Origin: Caldovatus aquaticus
GTDB taxonomy: Bacteria > Pseudomonadota > Alphaproteobacteria > Acetobacterales > Acetobacteraceae
Assembly (NCBI RefSeq): GCF_019458025.1
Contig: NZ_JAHZUY010000003.1
Span: 121,709 to 185,708 of the forward strand
Direction of reading: 5' to 3'
Length of the DNA: 64,000 bases
Shown here: one piece after another, positions 1 to 9,119 of the stretch
Position numbering within the stretch: the stretch's first letter is position 1
How the letters are laid out: every line of letters begins with the position of its first letter
The notes under the pieces: model-generated
Told to the model about the DNA's origin: nothing
What the model saw: the letters and a program-made list of their open reading frames with translations, nothing else
The model's database searches: none
Translations under genes and position numbers: made by a program

Positions 1-618
1 CAGCCTGCCGAAGAAGAAGAACTCGCCCGCCAGCGTCACCCGTCCGGAGGCGGCGGCGAGCACCGGCGTGCCGGCCGGGGCGGCGATGTCGAAGCCGAGA
101 TGCGGCTGGCGCGGCTGGCCGTTGAGGATGCGCTGGCTGCCGAACACGCCGCTGATCCGCCCCCGCGCCGGCCAGCCGAAGCCGCGGGCGAAGTCGGTGC
201 GCGCGCTGTCCGTGGCACGCGCCGCGGCGAGCCGCTCGCGCTCGGCGCGGATGCGCGCGAGCGCCGCCGCGTCGGGCGTCACCTGGGCCGGCGGCAGGCC
301 GCTGATGTGCTGCACCTCCCATTCCCGCCGCGCGACCTCGAGCCGGCGGATCTCCTGCCGCCCGTCCGGATGGGTGATGGCGAGCGTCGCCTCCGGCCCG
401 TGGTCGCGGCCGAAGCCGAAGGCGAAGGCGCCGCCGGCGCCGACCCGCACCGCGCGCCCGTCGAGCGCGAGGCGGGTCCCGGGTGCCGCGCGGCCGACGA
501 GCAGCGCGCCCTGCGCCGGCGCGCCCTGCCATGCGACCGCACCGGCCGGGCGCGGCGCCGCGAGCAGCGCGAGCGCCCCGCCCAGCGCCGCGCGGCGGGC
601 GAGCGGCGTCCCGGTCAC
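1..618 (-). CDS. M23 (LytM-type) metallopeptidase, C-terminus cut by window edge
   Basis: Probable periplasmic peptidoglycan endopeptidase. The GTG start overlaps the xseA stop as GTGA. Residues 1-25 form an Arg-containing n-region and an Ala/Leu-rich core, a likely export signal. A beta-rich N-terminal domain follows. The catalytic LytM domain starts near residue 155 with the family pattern GVFGSQRILNG, then HLGFDIAAPAGTPV, which supplies the first His and Asp zinc ligands (HxxxD). The second HxH ligand pair lies beyond the edge, so activity cannot be judged. The tight overlap with xseA suggests co-transcription. Family call is firm; substrate is inferred. Confidence 0.85.
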   Translation of the reverse strand, partial: MTGTPLARRAALGGALALLAAPRPAGAVAWQGAPAQGALLVGRAAPGTRLALDGRAVRVGAGGAFAFGFGRDHGPEATLAITHPDGRQEIRRLEVARREWEVQHISGLPPAQVTPDAAALARIRAERERLAAARATDSARTDFARGFGWPARGRISGVFGSQRILNGQPRQPHLGFDIAAPAGTPVLAAASGRVTLAGEFFFFGRL

Positions 619-2102
619 AGCAGGGCGCCCTGGCGCGGCTCCCGCGGCGCCGGCGAGGGGCGGCGGTCGCGCAGCGGCCGCGGCGCCCCGCCGGTCGCCG
701 TCGCGTCCACCGTGCCGTCGGCGAAGCCGAGCGCGAGGCGCTGCCCCGCCGTCACCTGCGCCGCGCGCGTCACCGCCTCGCCCGCCTCGCCGCGCACCAG
801 CACGAAGCCGCGGGCGAGCACGGACTGGTAGGAGGCGCCCTCGAGCCGCGCCGCCAGGCCCTCCAGCGCGGCGCGCTTCTCGCGGATCAGCGCCCGGAGC
901 GGGGCGTCGGAGAGGCGGATCAGCACCCGTTCGCAGCGCCACGCCTCGTGCCGCCGCCGCCAGGCGGCCTCGAGGCGCGCCCCGAGCAGGCCGAGCGCGG
1001 CGCGGCGCGCGGCGATCGCCTCGCGCGGGTGCGGCACGCGCAAGGGCGCCAGGGCCTCGCGCCGCGCGCGCAGCAGCGCCGCGACCGCGCGCGCGAGCCG
1101 CTCCGCCCGGTCGTCGAGGCGCTGGCGCGCCTGCTGCACGCGGCCGGGGATGTCGGGCAGGCGGCGCTCGACGGCGAGCAGGCGCAGCCTGGCGCCGTTC
1201 AGCGCGTGGGCCGCCGCCTGCTGCAGCCGCGCTGCGGTGTGGGCGAGGTCGGCGAGGAGCTCGGCGCGCGCCGGCACCGCCATCTCCGCCGCCGCGGTCG
1301 GCGTCGGCGCGCGGCGGTCGGCGGCGAAGTCGAGCAGCGTCGTGTCGGTCTCGTGCCCGACGGCGGAGATCAGCGGGATCGAGCACGCGGCCGCGGCGCG
1401 CACCACGACCTCCTCGTTGAACGCCATCAGGTCCTCGAGGCTGCCGCCGCCGCGCGCGACGATCAGCACGTCCGGGCGCGGGATCGGGCCGCCCGCGGGC
1501 AGCGCGTCCATGCCGCGGATCGCGGCGGCGATCCGCTCCGCCGCCCCGTTGCCCTGCACCGCGACCGGCCAGAGCAGGATGCGGCGCGGGAAGCGCCGGG
1601 CGATGGTGGTGCGGATGTCCTGGATCACCGCCCCCTGCGGCGAGGTGACGACGCCGATCACCTCCGGCAGGCGGGGCAGGGGCACCTTGCGCGCCTCGTC
1701 GAACAGGCCCTCGGCGAGCAGCCTCTGGCGCAGCTTCTCGATGCGTGCGAGCAGGGCGCCGGTGCCGGCGTACTCCAGGCGTTCGATCACGAGCTGGTAG
1801 CGGGACCGGTCGGGATAGGTGCTGACCCGCCCGGTCGCTATCACCTCGACGCCGTTCTCCGGCGTCAGCCCGAGGGAGGGCACGCGGGTCTTCCACACCA
1901 CCGCCTCGAGCTTGGCCGACGCGTCCTTCAACGAAAGGTAGAGATGGCCCGAAGGATAGCGCTTCAGCTCGGTGACCTCGCCGCGCACGCGCACGCGGCC
2001 GAAGGCGCCCTCGAGCGTGCGCCGGATCGCGCCCGCGATCTCGGACACCGTGTATTCGGGCGTGGTCGTCGGCGGTTGCGACTCGCGGGGCAGGCTGTCC
2101 AT
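615..2102 (-). CDS. xseA: Exodeoxyribonuclease VII large subunit
   Basis: Catalytic subunit of exonuclease VII, which degrades single-stranded DNA together with the small subunit XseB. The 495 residues are near the family's usual 400-500. An N-terminal OB-fold holds the motif VRGEVTELKRYPSGHLYLSL. The central nuclease domain contains GVVTSPQGAVIQDI, DVLIVARGGGSLEDL and ISAVGHETD, all family hallmarks. The C-terminal half is helical and Arg/Ala-rich, as expected for the coiled-coil region. ATG start at 2102, divergent from purD. The stop overlaps the M23 peptidase start. No xseB is visible here. Confidence 0.97.
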   Translation of the reverse strand: MDSLPRESQPPTTTPEYTVSEIAGAIRRTLEGAFGRVRVRGEVTELKRYPSGHLYLSLKDASAKLEAVVWKTRVPSLGLTPENGVEVIATGRVSTYPDRSRYQLVIERLEYAGTGALLARIEKLRQRLLAEGLFDEARKVPLPRLPEVIGVVTSPQGAVIQDIRTTIARRFPRRILLWPVAVQGNGAAERIAAAIRGMDALPAGGPIPRPDVLIVARGGGSLEDLMAFNEEVVVRAAAACSIPLISAVGHETDTTLLDFAADRRAPTPTAAAEMAVPARAELLADLAHTAARLQQAAAHALNGARLRLLAVERRLPDIPGRVQQARQRLDDRAERLARAVAALLRARREALAPLRVPHPREAIAARRAALGLLGARLEAAWRRRHEAWRCERVLIRLSDAPLRALIREKRAALEGLAARLEGASYQSVLARGFVLVRGEAGEAVTRAAQVTAGQRLALGFADGTVDATATGGAPRPLRDRRPSPAPREPRQGALL

Positions 2103-2132
2103 TCGCGGACACTATGCTAAGGGCCGGCCGCT

Positions 2133-2146
2133 GCGGAACATTCCGC
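2133..2146. promoter_or_regulatory. 14-bp palindrome between xseA and purD
   Basis: The divergent xseA-purD spacer (2103-2183) contains GCGGAA-CA-TTCCGC, a perfect inverted repeat 37 bases upstream of the purD ATG. It could be an operator or a transcript hairpin. No known regulator consensus was recognised, and short GC-rich palindromes arise easily by chance in this genome. Confidence 0.25.
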
Positions 2147-2183
2147 GGAAGTTCTTCCTTTGTTCCTGGATGAAGGGGGCGCG

Positions 2184-3452
2184 ATGAAGGTCCTGGTGGT
2201 GGGCGGCGGCGGTCGGGAACACGCGCTGTGCTGGTCGCTCGCGTCCTCGCCGCTGCTGACGAAGCTGTGGTGCGCCCCGGGCAACGCCGGGATCGCGGAG
2301 GTCGCGGAGTGCGTGCCGATCGGCGCCGAGGACGTGCCCGCGCTGGTCCGCTTCGCGCGCGACAACGCGGCCGATCTGGTCGTCGCCGGGCCGGAGGCGC
2401 CGCTGACCCTTGGCCTCGCCGACGCCTGCGCCGCGGCCGGGCTGCGCTGCTTCGGGCCGAGCGCGGCGGCAGCGCGGCTCGAGGGCAGCAAGGCCTTCGC
2501 CCGCGAGGTCTGCGCGGCCGCCGGCGTCCCCGGCCCGCGCTGGCGCCGCTTCGACGACCCGGCCGCCGCGCGCGCCTACGTCCGCGCCCAGGGCGCGCCG
2601 ATCGTGGTCAAGGCGGACGGCCTCGCCGCCGGCAAGGGCGTCGTCGTCGCCGCCACCGTCGCGGAGGCGGAGGCCGCCATCGCCGACCTCATGGAGCGCC
2701 GCGTGCACGGCGCCGCCGGCGCCGCGGTGCTGGTCGAGGAATGCCTGGTCGGCGAGGAGGTCTCGTTCTTCGCCCTCTGCGACGGCGCCCATGCCGTGCC
2801 GTTCGCCGCGGCGCAGGACCACAAGCGCGTCGGCGAGGGCGACACCGGCCCCAACACCGGCGGCATGGGCGCCTATTCCCCGCCGCCCGCCTTCACCGCC
2901 GCGATCGAGGACGAGGTGATGGCCCGCATCGTCCGCCCCACCCTCGCCGAGATGGCGCGGCGCGGCACCCCCTTCCGCGGCGTGCTGTTCGCCGGGCTGA
3001 TGCTGACCGCCGAGGGCCCGCGGCTGATCGAGTTCAACGTCCGCTTCGGCGATCCCGAATGCCAGGCGCTGCTGGTGCGGCTGCGCTCCGACCTCCTGAG
3101 CGCGCTGCTCGCCGCCTGCGACGGCGAGCTCGCCGATTTCGACCTGCGCTGGGAGCCGCTGCACGCGCTCGTCGTGGTGATGGCGGCGAAGGGCTACCCC
3201 GGACCCTATGTCAAGGGCACCGAGATCCGCGGCCTCGAGCGCGCCGCGCGGGTGCCGGGCGTGCACATCTTCCACGCCGGCACGGCGCGGCGCGAGGACG
3301 GAGCGCTGATCGCCGTGGGCGGGCGCGTCCTCGGCGTGGCGGGAACGGGCGCCACCCTGCGCGCGGCGCGCGACGCCGCCTATGCCGCCGTGGACGCGAT
3401 CGACTGGCCGGAGGGATTCTGCCGCCGCGACATCGGCTGGCGCGCGCTGTAG
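2184..3452 (+). CDS. purD: Phosphoribosylamine--glycine ligase (GARS)
   Basis: Second step of de novo purine synthesis: ATP-dependent joining of glycine to 5-phosphoribosylamine. 422 residues, the usual length. The N-domain opens with MKVLVVGGGGREHAL. The ATP-grasp domain has KADGLAAGKGVVV for nucleotide binding and the metal site in IEFNVRFGDPECQ. PNTGGMGAYSP is the substrate loop. I chose the ATG at 2184 because a purine-rich AAGGGGG precedes it and MKVLVVGGGG is the canonical N-terminus; an in-frame TTG at 2160 is less likely. Divergent from xseA. Confidence 0.97.
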   Translation: MKVLVVGGGGREHALCWSLASSPLLTKLWCAPGNAGIAEVAECVPIGAEDVPALVRFARDNAADLVVAGPEAPLTLGLADACAAAGLRCFGPSAAAARLEGSKAFAREVCAAAGVPGPRWRRFDDPAAARAYVRAQGAPIVVKADGLAAGKGVVVAATVAEAEAAIADLMERRVHGAAGAAVLVEECLVGEEVSFFALCDGAHAVPFAAAQDHKRVGEGDTGPNTGGMGAYSPPPAFTAAIEDEVMARIVRPTLAEMARRGTPFRGVLFAGLMLTAEGPRLIEFNVRFGDPECQALLVRLRSDLLSALLAACDGELADFDLRWEPLHALVVVMAAKGYPGPYVKGTEIRGLERAARVPGVHIFHAGTARREDGALIAVGGRVLGVAGTGATLRAARDAAYAAVDAIDWPEGFCRRDIGWRAL

Positions 3453-3684
3453 CGCCCGGCCGCCCCCGGAGGCCGCCGGCGCCGCCACCGATGGGCCGCG
3501 GCGCGCGGCTCCGCAGAAGGGGTGTAGCCGCTTCCCGGCCGGCCGGTGGCGCGCCGCGGCGGTGCGGGCGGGGTCGGGCCTGCTGGACGCATGACGGCGC
3601 GTCCGGCTATTGCGCAGGCGGGCGAAATCATCACGGCCGGCCCCGCTGGCCGGCCCGCCACCAAGCCCGGGAGGACCGATCGCC

Positions 3685-4668
3685 GTGACCCCGCCGACCT
3701 TCACCCGCCGCGCCGCCCTCGCGCTCGCCGCCGGCGCGGCGGCCGCGCCGCTCGCCCGTCCTGCGCTCGCCCAAGGCCGCTTCCCCGACCGTCCGATCCG
3801 CATGATCTGTCCCTGGCCGCCAGGCGGCTCGACCGACGTGCAGATGCGCGCCATCTGCGAGATCGCCTCGCGCCACCTCGGCCAGCCGGTGGTGATCGAC
3901 AACCGTCCCGGCGTCTCCGGCACGCTCGGGGCCCAGGCGGTGAAGGACGCGCGGCCCGACGGCTACACCCTGACGCAGATGCCGATCTCGGTGTTCCGCT
4001 TCCCGCACATGATGAGCCGGCCGAATTTCGACCCGCTCAAGGACTTCACCTACGTCATCCACGTCACCGGCTACCTGTTCGGCGTAGTGGTGCGCGCCGA
4101 CCGGCCCTGGCGCACCTGGCAGGACTTCGTCGCCTACGCCAAGGCCAATCCGGGCAAGGTGACCTACGGCACGCCGGGCGTCGGCTCCTCGCTGCACATC
4201 ACCATGGAGCAGATCGCCCAGCGCCTCGGCATCGAGTGGGTGCACGTGCCGTTCCGCGGCGGCGCGGAGAACCAGCAGGCGACGCTCGCCGGCACCATCG
4301 ACGCCACCGCCGATTCCACCGGCTGGGCGCCGCTGGTCGAGTCCGGCCAGCTCCGCCTGCTGGTCGTCTGGTCGGCCGAGCGCTCGAAGCGCTTCCCGGA
4401 CGTGCCGACGCTGCGCGAGGTCGGCATCGATATCGTCTCCGAGTCGCCCTACGGCTTCGCTGGCCCCAAGGGGATGGACCCGAACGTGGTGCGCATCCTG
4501 CACGACGCCTTCAAGGAAGCGCTGTTCGACCCCGCGCACCTGCAGGTGCTCGAGCGGCTCGGCATGACCCCCTCCTACAAGAACAGCGCCGACTACGCCG
4601 CCTTCGTCGAGCGGCTCTACCACGAGGAGGGCGAGATGATCCGCCGCCTCGGACTGCGGCTGAACTGA
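3685..4668 (+). CDS. Bug/TctC-family tripartite tricarboxylate receptor
   Basis: Periplasmic solute-binding protein of the Bug family, which typically binds small carboxylates. 327 residues, full length. GTG start at 3685 preceded by GGGAGGA. The first ~28 residues are a signal with twin arginines (TFTRRAALALAAG) and an ALA-Q cleavage site. Family motifs include ICPWPPGGSTDV, VVIDNRPGVSG, ARPDGYTL and VPFRGGAENQ. No TctA/TctB membrane partner is nearby. Downstream on the same strand are a hydrolase and a metallo-beta-lactamase-fold enzyme, possibly one catabolic unit. Ligand unknown. Confidence 0.93.
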   Translation: MTPPTFTRRAALALAAGAAAAPLARPALAQGRFPDRPIRMICPWPPGGSTDVQMRAICEIASRHLGQPVVIDNRPGVSGTLGAQAVKDARPDGYTLTQMPISVFRFPHMMSRPNFDPLKDFTYVIHVTGYLFGVVVRADRPWRTWQDFVAYAKANPGKVTYGTPGVGSSLHITMEQIAQRLGIEWVHVPFRGGAENQQATLAGTIDATADSTGWAPLVESGQLRLLVVWSAERSKRFPDVPTLREVGIDIVSESPYGFAGPKGMDPNVVRILHDAFKEALFDPAHLQVLERLGMTPSYKNSADYAAFVERLYHEEGEMIRRLGLRLN

Positions 4669-4951
4669 GCGGCGGGCGGCCCTCCCGCGGCGGCGGCCGG
4701 GCCCGCGCCGGACCCGCCCCGGGCGGTGGATCGGCTCGCCCTGCCGCGACGGAGGGCCCTGCGCGCCGCATGGCGGCACCGGCGGAGGACATCGGGGCGC
4801 CGGGCGTCGCGCCCAGGCCGGTGTGACCCCGGGCATTGACGCCCGCCGCGGACGGGGGCGGCGGCCGATCCTCGCGCCTCGACAGAGGACGCCGGCCGCC
4901 GCAGCATCGCGCGGCGGCGCTCGCCCGCCGCCTCCGGGGAAGCGTCCGCCC

Positions 4952-5821
4952 ATGGCCACGCCCGATCCGCTGCCCTTCGCCACCGCCACCGGTCCGGCCC
5001 CGCGCGTCCGCGGCTGGCTGAGCCGTCCCGACTGCCGCCTCTACTACGAGGTCACCGGCCGCGCCGACGCGCCGGCGCTGGTCTTCGCCCACGGCCTCGG
5101 CGGCAACCACCTCTCGTGGTGGCAGCAGGTGGCGGCGTTCGCCGGCCGCTACCGCTGCGTCACCTTCAGCCATCGCGGCTTCGCGCCGTCCTCGATGCCG
5201 CCGGGCGGGCCGCAGCCCGAGCGCTTCGCCGACGATCTCGCGGCGCTGGTCGCCGCGCTCGGCCTGCGCGAATACCGTATCGTCGCGCAGTCCATGGGCG
5301 GCTGGACCGCCCTCGAGCACGCGCCGCGCCGCCCGCCCGGGCTGAAGGCGCTGGTGCTCTGCGCGACCGCCGGGCCCTTCGACCCGCGCCTTGCCGACCC
5401 GAGCGGCGGCGCGCGGCTTGCGGAATGGCGCGCGCGGGCCGAGGCGGCACGGCGCGAGGGCGACCGCCAGGGCATCGTGCCCGCCATCGGCGCGCGCGCC
5501 GCCGCGGAGCAGCCGGCGCTGCACTTCCTCTACCGCTCCATCGGCGAGCTGAGCACGGGCCTCGACCGCGAGGCCGTGCGCGCCCGCCTGCATGCCGCGC
5601 GCACCCGCGCCCCCGCCGATCTCGCCGCCGTCACTGCGCCGACGCTCCGGATCGCCGGCTCGGAGGACATCGTGTTCCCCTCCTTCGTCGTCCCCGAACT
5701 GGCCCGCGCCATGCCGCGCGCGCGGCATGTCGAGATCGCCGGCGCCGGCCACTCCGCCTATTTCGAGCGCGCCGCCGAGTTCAACCGCATCCTCGCCGAA
5801 TTCCTCGCCGAGACCGACTGA
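4952..5821 (+). CDS. Alpha/beta-fold hydrolase
   Basis: Probable soluble ester or lactone hydrolase, 289 residues. Visible elements: oxyanion-hole HGLGGNHLSW, nucleophile elbow VAQSMGGW (Ser in GxSxG context as QSMGG), late acidic residue in AGSEDIVFP and catalytic His in GAGHSAYFE. The ATG at 4952 follows GGGGAAGCG; the reading frame stays open upstream but with no better start. The fold is shared by 3-oxoadipate enol-lactonase (PcaD-like) and many others, so the substrate is open. It sits 36 bases before the metallo-hydrolase gene and is likely co-transcribed with it. Confidence 0.88.
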   Translation: MATPDPLPFATATGPAPRVRGWLSRPDCRLYYEVTGRADAPALVFAHGLGGNHLSWWQQVAAFAGRYRCVTFSHRGFAPSSMPPGGPQPERFADDLAALVAALGLREYRIVAQSMGGWTALEHAPRRPPGLKALVLCATAGPFDPRLADPSGGARLAEWRARAEAARREGDRQGIVPAIGARAAAEQPALHFLYRSIGELSTGLDREAVRARLHAARTRAPADLAAVTAPTLRIAGSEDIVFPSFVVPELARAMPRARHVEIAGAGHSAYFERAAEFNRILAEFLAETD

Positions 5822-5857
5822 ACCGATCCGCACCGTCGCGCAGAGGAGCCCATCGCC

Positions 5858-6742
5858 ATGACCGCCACCCGCTTCGCCGTCGGCGACGTCACCATCCACC
5901 GCGTCGTCGAGCAGGAGCAGCCGCTGTTCGACCCGCTGACCTTCTTCCCCGGCCTCACCAGGGAGAGGCTCGAGGAGAACCGCGCCTGGCTGGAGGCCGC
6001 GCGCGCCCTCGACCCGGCGAGCGGCCAGCTCATCCTCTGCATCCAGTCCTACGTGCTCCGCACGCCGCGCCACACCATCCTGATCGACACCTGCGTCGGC
6101 AACGGCAAGAACAACCCTGCCCGGCCCTTCTGGCACCGGAAGACCGACGATGCCTACATGCGCGCGCTGGCCGCCCAGGGTCTGTCGGTCGAGGACATAG
6201 ACTACGTGCTGTGCACGCACCTGCACGTGGACCACGTGGGCTGGAACACGCGGCTCGAGAACGGCCGCTGGGTGCCGACCTTTCCCAGGGCGCGCTACCT
6301 CTTCTCGCGCCGGGAATACGAGTTCTGGACGGCGCAGCACGCCAGGGAGCCGCTGGGGCCGATCGCCGAATCGGTGCTGCCGGTGGTCGAGGCCGGCCGC
6401 GCCGAACTGGTGGACCACGACTTCGCGCTCGACGACTTCGTGCGTCTGGAGCCGACGCCGGGGCACACCCCGGACCATGTGGCGGTGCGCGTCGGCCGTT
6501 CCCCGGCGCGCGCCGATGCGGTCTTCACCGGCGACCTGATCCACTCGCCGCTGCAGGCGCGCTACCCGGAGCAGTCCATGCGCGCCGACCACGACCCCGC
6601 GCAGGCCGCGCGCACCCGCCGCGCCTTCCTCGAGCGCTACTGCGACACCGGCACCCTCTGCTGCATGGCGCACTTCCCCTCGCCCTCGGCCGGGTGCATC
6701 ACCCGCTGGGGCGAGGGCTTCCGCTGCGAACCCGCGGCCTGA
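5858..6742 (+). CDS. MBL-fold metallo-hydrolase
   Basis: Zinc-dependent hydrolase of the metallo-beta-lactamase superfamily, 294 residues, no signal peptide. The dinuclear metal site is visible: CTHLHVDHVGWN (HxHxDH), then EPTPGHTPDH, then FTGDLIHSP (bridging Asp), then MAHFPSPSAG (final His). This arrangement resembles lactonase-like and quorum-quenching-type members, but those activities cannot be told apart by eye. It follows the alpha/beta hydrolase by 36 bases with GAGGAG upstream of the ATG. Its 3' end faces the amidohydrolase on the other strand. Confidence 0.9.
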   Translation: MTATRFAVGDVTIHRVVEQEQPLFDPLTFFPGLTRERLEENRAWLEAARALDPASGQLILCIQSYVLRTPRHTILIDTCVGNGKNNPARPFWHRKTDDAYMRALAAQGLSVEDIDYVLCTHLHVDHVGWNTRLENGRWVPTFPRARYLFSRREYEFWTAQHAREPLGPIAESVLPVVEAGRAELVDHDFALDDFVRLEPTPGHTPDHVAVRVGRSPARADAVFTGDLIHSPLQARYPEQSMRADHDPAQAARTRRAFLERYCDTGTLCCMAHFPSPSAGCITRWGEGFRCEPAA

Positions 6743-6769
6743 GCCGCGCGAGGCGGCGCGCGGCGCGGT

Positions 6770-7825
6770 TCAGCCGCCGAAATCGAGACGATAGAACCGC
6801 GCCGCGGTGCCGGCGAAGAGATCCGCCTTCTCCGCCGCGCTCGCCCCGGCGGCGAGGCGCTTGAACGCGTTCCAGCACACCGCGTAGCTGTAGCTGCCCT
6901 TGTCCACCGGGAAGTTGCTCTCGAACATGCAGCGCGCGGCGCCGAAGGCCTCGATGCAGGTCTCGATGTAGGGGCGCCAGGCGGCGGCGAGCTGCTCGGA
7001 GGAGGGCGGCGTCGCCTGCGTCTCGAAGCCGAAGCCGTTGATCCGCATCCCGAGCCCGCCGAGCTTGACGTGCACGTGGGGGCATTTGGCGAGGTCGCGG
7101 ATCGCCGCCGCCCAGAGCGGGAACACCTCCTCCCGCCTGCCGGCGAAGCGCCGGATGCCGACCGGCCCGCCGACGTGGTCGAGGACGATGCGCGTCTCCG
7201 GGAAGGCGCGCGCGAGCGCCGCGAGCTCGCCGATCTGCGGGTGCAGCAGCCAGGCGTCGAAGCTGAGGCCGAGCGGCGCGAGCTGCGCGAAGCCCTCGCG
7301 GAACTGCGCGCTGCCGAGCATCCCCTTCGGCGGGTTGTAGGCCGGGTTCATCAGCACCGGGTCCTCGTCCCAGACCGAGATGTGGCGGATGCCGCGGAAC
7401 CGCCCGCCGCCGGCCCGGATGTGCGCCTCCAGCACCTCGCGCACCCGCGCGCCGAGCGTCAGGTCGGCGTGGCCGACGATGCCGGCGCAGACCTTCGCCG
7501 GGCCGTACCGGCCGCTCGCACTCATCGCCGCGACGCCGTTGACGAACTCGGTCTCGCCGACCGGGCGCATCGCCTCCGGGCCGTCGGCGCGGTGGAAGGC
7601 GCGGCACTGCACGAACACGGTGGCGACGACCTTGTGACCGGCGTTCAGGTCGGCGAGCAGCTCGGGCAGCAGGTAGCGCCAGCCGGGGCGGTCCCAAAGG
7701 TGGTGGTGCGGGTCCACGATCGGCAGCGCGGGCTCCAGGATCGGCTCCCGGTGCCGCGCCAGCCATTCCTCGCGCACGGGGATGTAGTGCTGGTGCGTCG
7801 CGGGCGCGTCGCTGCTGCTGGCCAT
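6770..7825 (-). CDS. Amidohydrolase (2-pyrone-4,6-dicarboxylate lactonase-like)
   Basis: TIM-barrel metal-dependent hydrolase of the amidohydrolase-2 family, 351 residues, cytoplasmic. LPIVDPHHHLWDRP carries the HxH metal ligands near the N-terminus. RGIRHISVWDEDP, IVLDHVGGPVG and MFESNFPVDKGSYSY follow; the last is the typical C-terminal catalytic stretch. ATG at 7825 preceded by AGGGAGAAA. Members open lactone rings of aromatic breakdown products or act on related carboxylates. Substrate is inferred only from family and from the catabolic neighbours. Divergent from the NIPSNAP gene. Confidence 0.9.
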   Translation of the reverse strand: MASSSDAPATHQHYIPVREEWLARHREPILEPALPIVDPHHHLWDRPGWRYLLPELLADLNAGHKVVATVFVQCRAFHRADGPEAMRPVGETEFVNGVAAMSASGRYGPAKVCAGIVGHADLTLGARVREVLEAHIRAGGGRFRGIRHISVWDEDPVLMNPAYNPPKGMLGSAQFREGFAQLAPLGLSFDAWLLHPQIGELAALARAFPETRIVLDHVGGPVGIRRFAGRREEVFPLWAAAIRDLAKCPHVHVKLGGLGMRINGFGFETQATPPSSEQLAAAWRPYIETCIEAFGAARCMFESNFPVDKGSYSYAVCWNAFKRLAAGASAAEKADLFAGTAARFYRLDFGG

Positions 7826-7967
7826 GGCGGTTTCTCCCTTCGGCGGATGGCGTGTGCGCGAACCGTCCTCCTGCCGCCGCGCCGGCGTCAACCCGCGCCG
7901 CATCGGTTGCCGCGCCCGGGCCCGCCGCCTAGGCTGGCCGCGCCACCGCACCGGGGGGAGGAATCCG

Positions 7968-8294
7968 ATGATCCACGAATTGCGCGTCTATCACTGCGTC
8001 CCGGGCCGCCTGCCGGCGCTGCTCAAGCGCTTCGAGACCATTACGCTGAAGATCTGGGAACGCCACGGCATCCGCCAGGCCGGCTTCTGGACCGTGGCGA
8101 TCGGCGAGTCGAACCAGGTGCTCTACTACCTGCTCGCCTGGGAGTCGCTCGCCGAGCGCGAGCGCAAGTGGAACGCCTTCCAGGCCGACCCCGAATGGAT
8201 CGCCAAGCGCGCCGAGACCGAGAAGGACGGCCCGATCGTCGCCAAGGTGACGAACGAGATCCTTATCCCCACCGCCTTCTCCGCAGTGAAGTGA
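7968..8294 (+). CDS. NIPSNAP family protein
   Basis: Small ferredoxin-like alpha+beta barrel protein, 108 residues, of the NIPSNAP/dimeric alpha-beta-barrel group. The N-terminus MIHELRVYHCVPGRLPALL and the central GFWTVAIGESNQVLYYLLAW are typical, as is the WNAFQADPEW segment. Molecular function in bacteria is not established; such genes often lie in catabolic clusters. ATG at 7968 preceded by GGGGGGAGGAA, a strong ribosome site. The stop overlaps the next gene's start (GTGA), so translation is probably coupled with the phosphatase. Confidence 0.88.
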   Translation: MIHELRVYHCVPGRLPALLKRFETITLKIWERHGIRQAGFWTVAIGESNQVLYYLLAWESLAERERKWNAFQADPEWIAKRAETEKDGPIVAKVTNEILIPTAFSAVK

Positions 8295-9073
8295 CGCGCT
8301 CCGGGATTGCCGCCGCGGCCGCCGAGGAGGACCTCCCGCGCCTGATCGCGCTCGAGGGCTGCAGCAACCTGCGCGACCTCGGCGGCTACCGCGCGGCGGA
8401 CGGGCGGCGCGTGCGCTTCGGGCGCGTCTTCCGCTCCGCCTCGCTGGCGCGGCTCAGCGAGGCGGATCTCGACGCCTTGCGCGTGCTCGGCATCCGCACC
8501 GTCTGCGACCTGCGCGGGGTGCGGGAGAGCGCCGCCGCGCCCTCGCGCCTGCCGCCGCGCGACCCGCCCGAGGTCCATCCGCTTCCGATCGAGCCCACGG
8601 TCGGCGCCTCGCTCGCCGACCTGCTCGCGCGCGGCCGGGCGACGGGCGAGGACGTGCTCGGCCTGCTGCGCCGCGCCTACGAGGCCTACGCGACGGAGCA
8701 CCTGCACCGCTACCGCGCCCTGTTCGCGCTGCTGCTGGAAGCGCCGCGCCTGCCGCTGCTGTTCCACTGCTCGGCCGGCAAGGACCGCACCGGCTTCGGC
8801 GCGGCGCTGCTGCTCCTCGCGCTCGGCGTGCCGCGCGAGACGGCGATCGAGGACTACCTGGCGACCCGCCGCTTCTGGAAGCGCGAGCTGGCGCTGCCGC
8901 CGGGCGCCGACGCTTCCGCCGCGGCGGCGCTGCTCGGCGTGCACCGCCCGCTCATCGAGCGCGCGCTCGACATGGCGTTCGGCCCCTACGATTCCGAGGA
9001 GGCGTTCTTCGCGGAGGCCCTCGGCCTCGACGCCGACCGGCTGGCGCGCCTGCGCGACGCGCTGCTCGAATGA
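8291..9073 (+). CDS. Tyrosine-protein phosphatase (DSP/PTP-like)
   Basis: Cys-based phosphatase, 260 residues. The active-site loop FHCSAGKDRTGFGAALL gives the CX5R signature (Cys and Arg both present). An N-terminal SNLRDLGGYRAADGR motif is characteristic of the bacterial Tyr/lipid phosphatase subgroup, and VCDLRGVRES follows. GTG start overlapping the NIPSNAP stop by four bases defines the start. No signal peptide. Protein-tyrosine or phosphoinositide-like phosphate could be the substrate; sequence alone does not decide. A second, shorter phosphatase of this class lies at 42334-43014. Confidence 0.88.
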   Translation: MTRSGIAAAAAEEDLPRLIALEGCSNLRDLGGYRAADGRRVRFGRVFRSASLARLSEADLDALRVLGIRTVCDLRGVRESAAAPSRLPPRDPPEVHPLPIEPTVGASLADLLARGRATGEDVLGLLRRAYEAYATEHLHRYRALFALLLEAPRLPLLFHCSAGKDRTGFGAALLLLALGVPRETAIEDYLATRRFWKRELALPPGADASAAAALLGVHRPLIERALDMAFGPYDSEEAFFAEALGLDADRLARLRDALLE

Positions 9074-9119
9074 CGCGACCGGTTCCGCGCCGCCGGCCCT
9101 GCGGCGGCGCGGCCCGCCC

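Noticed and set aside
2112..3923. A 603-codon minus-strand frame opposite purD
   Set aside because: Antisense shadow without recognisable domains; purD is unambiguous.
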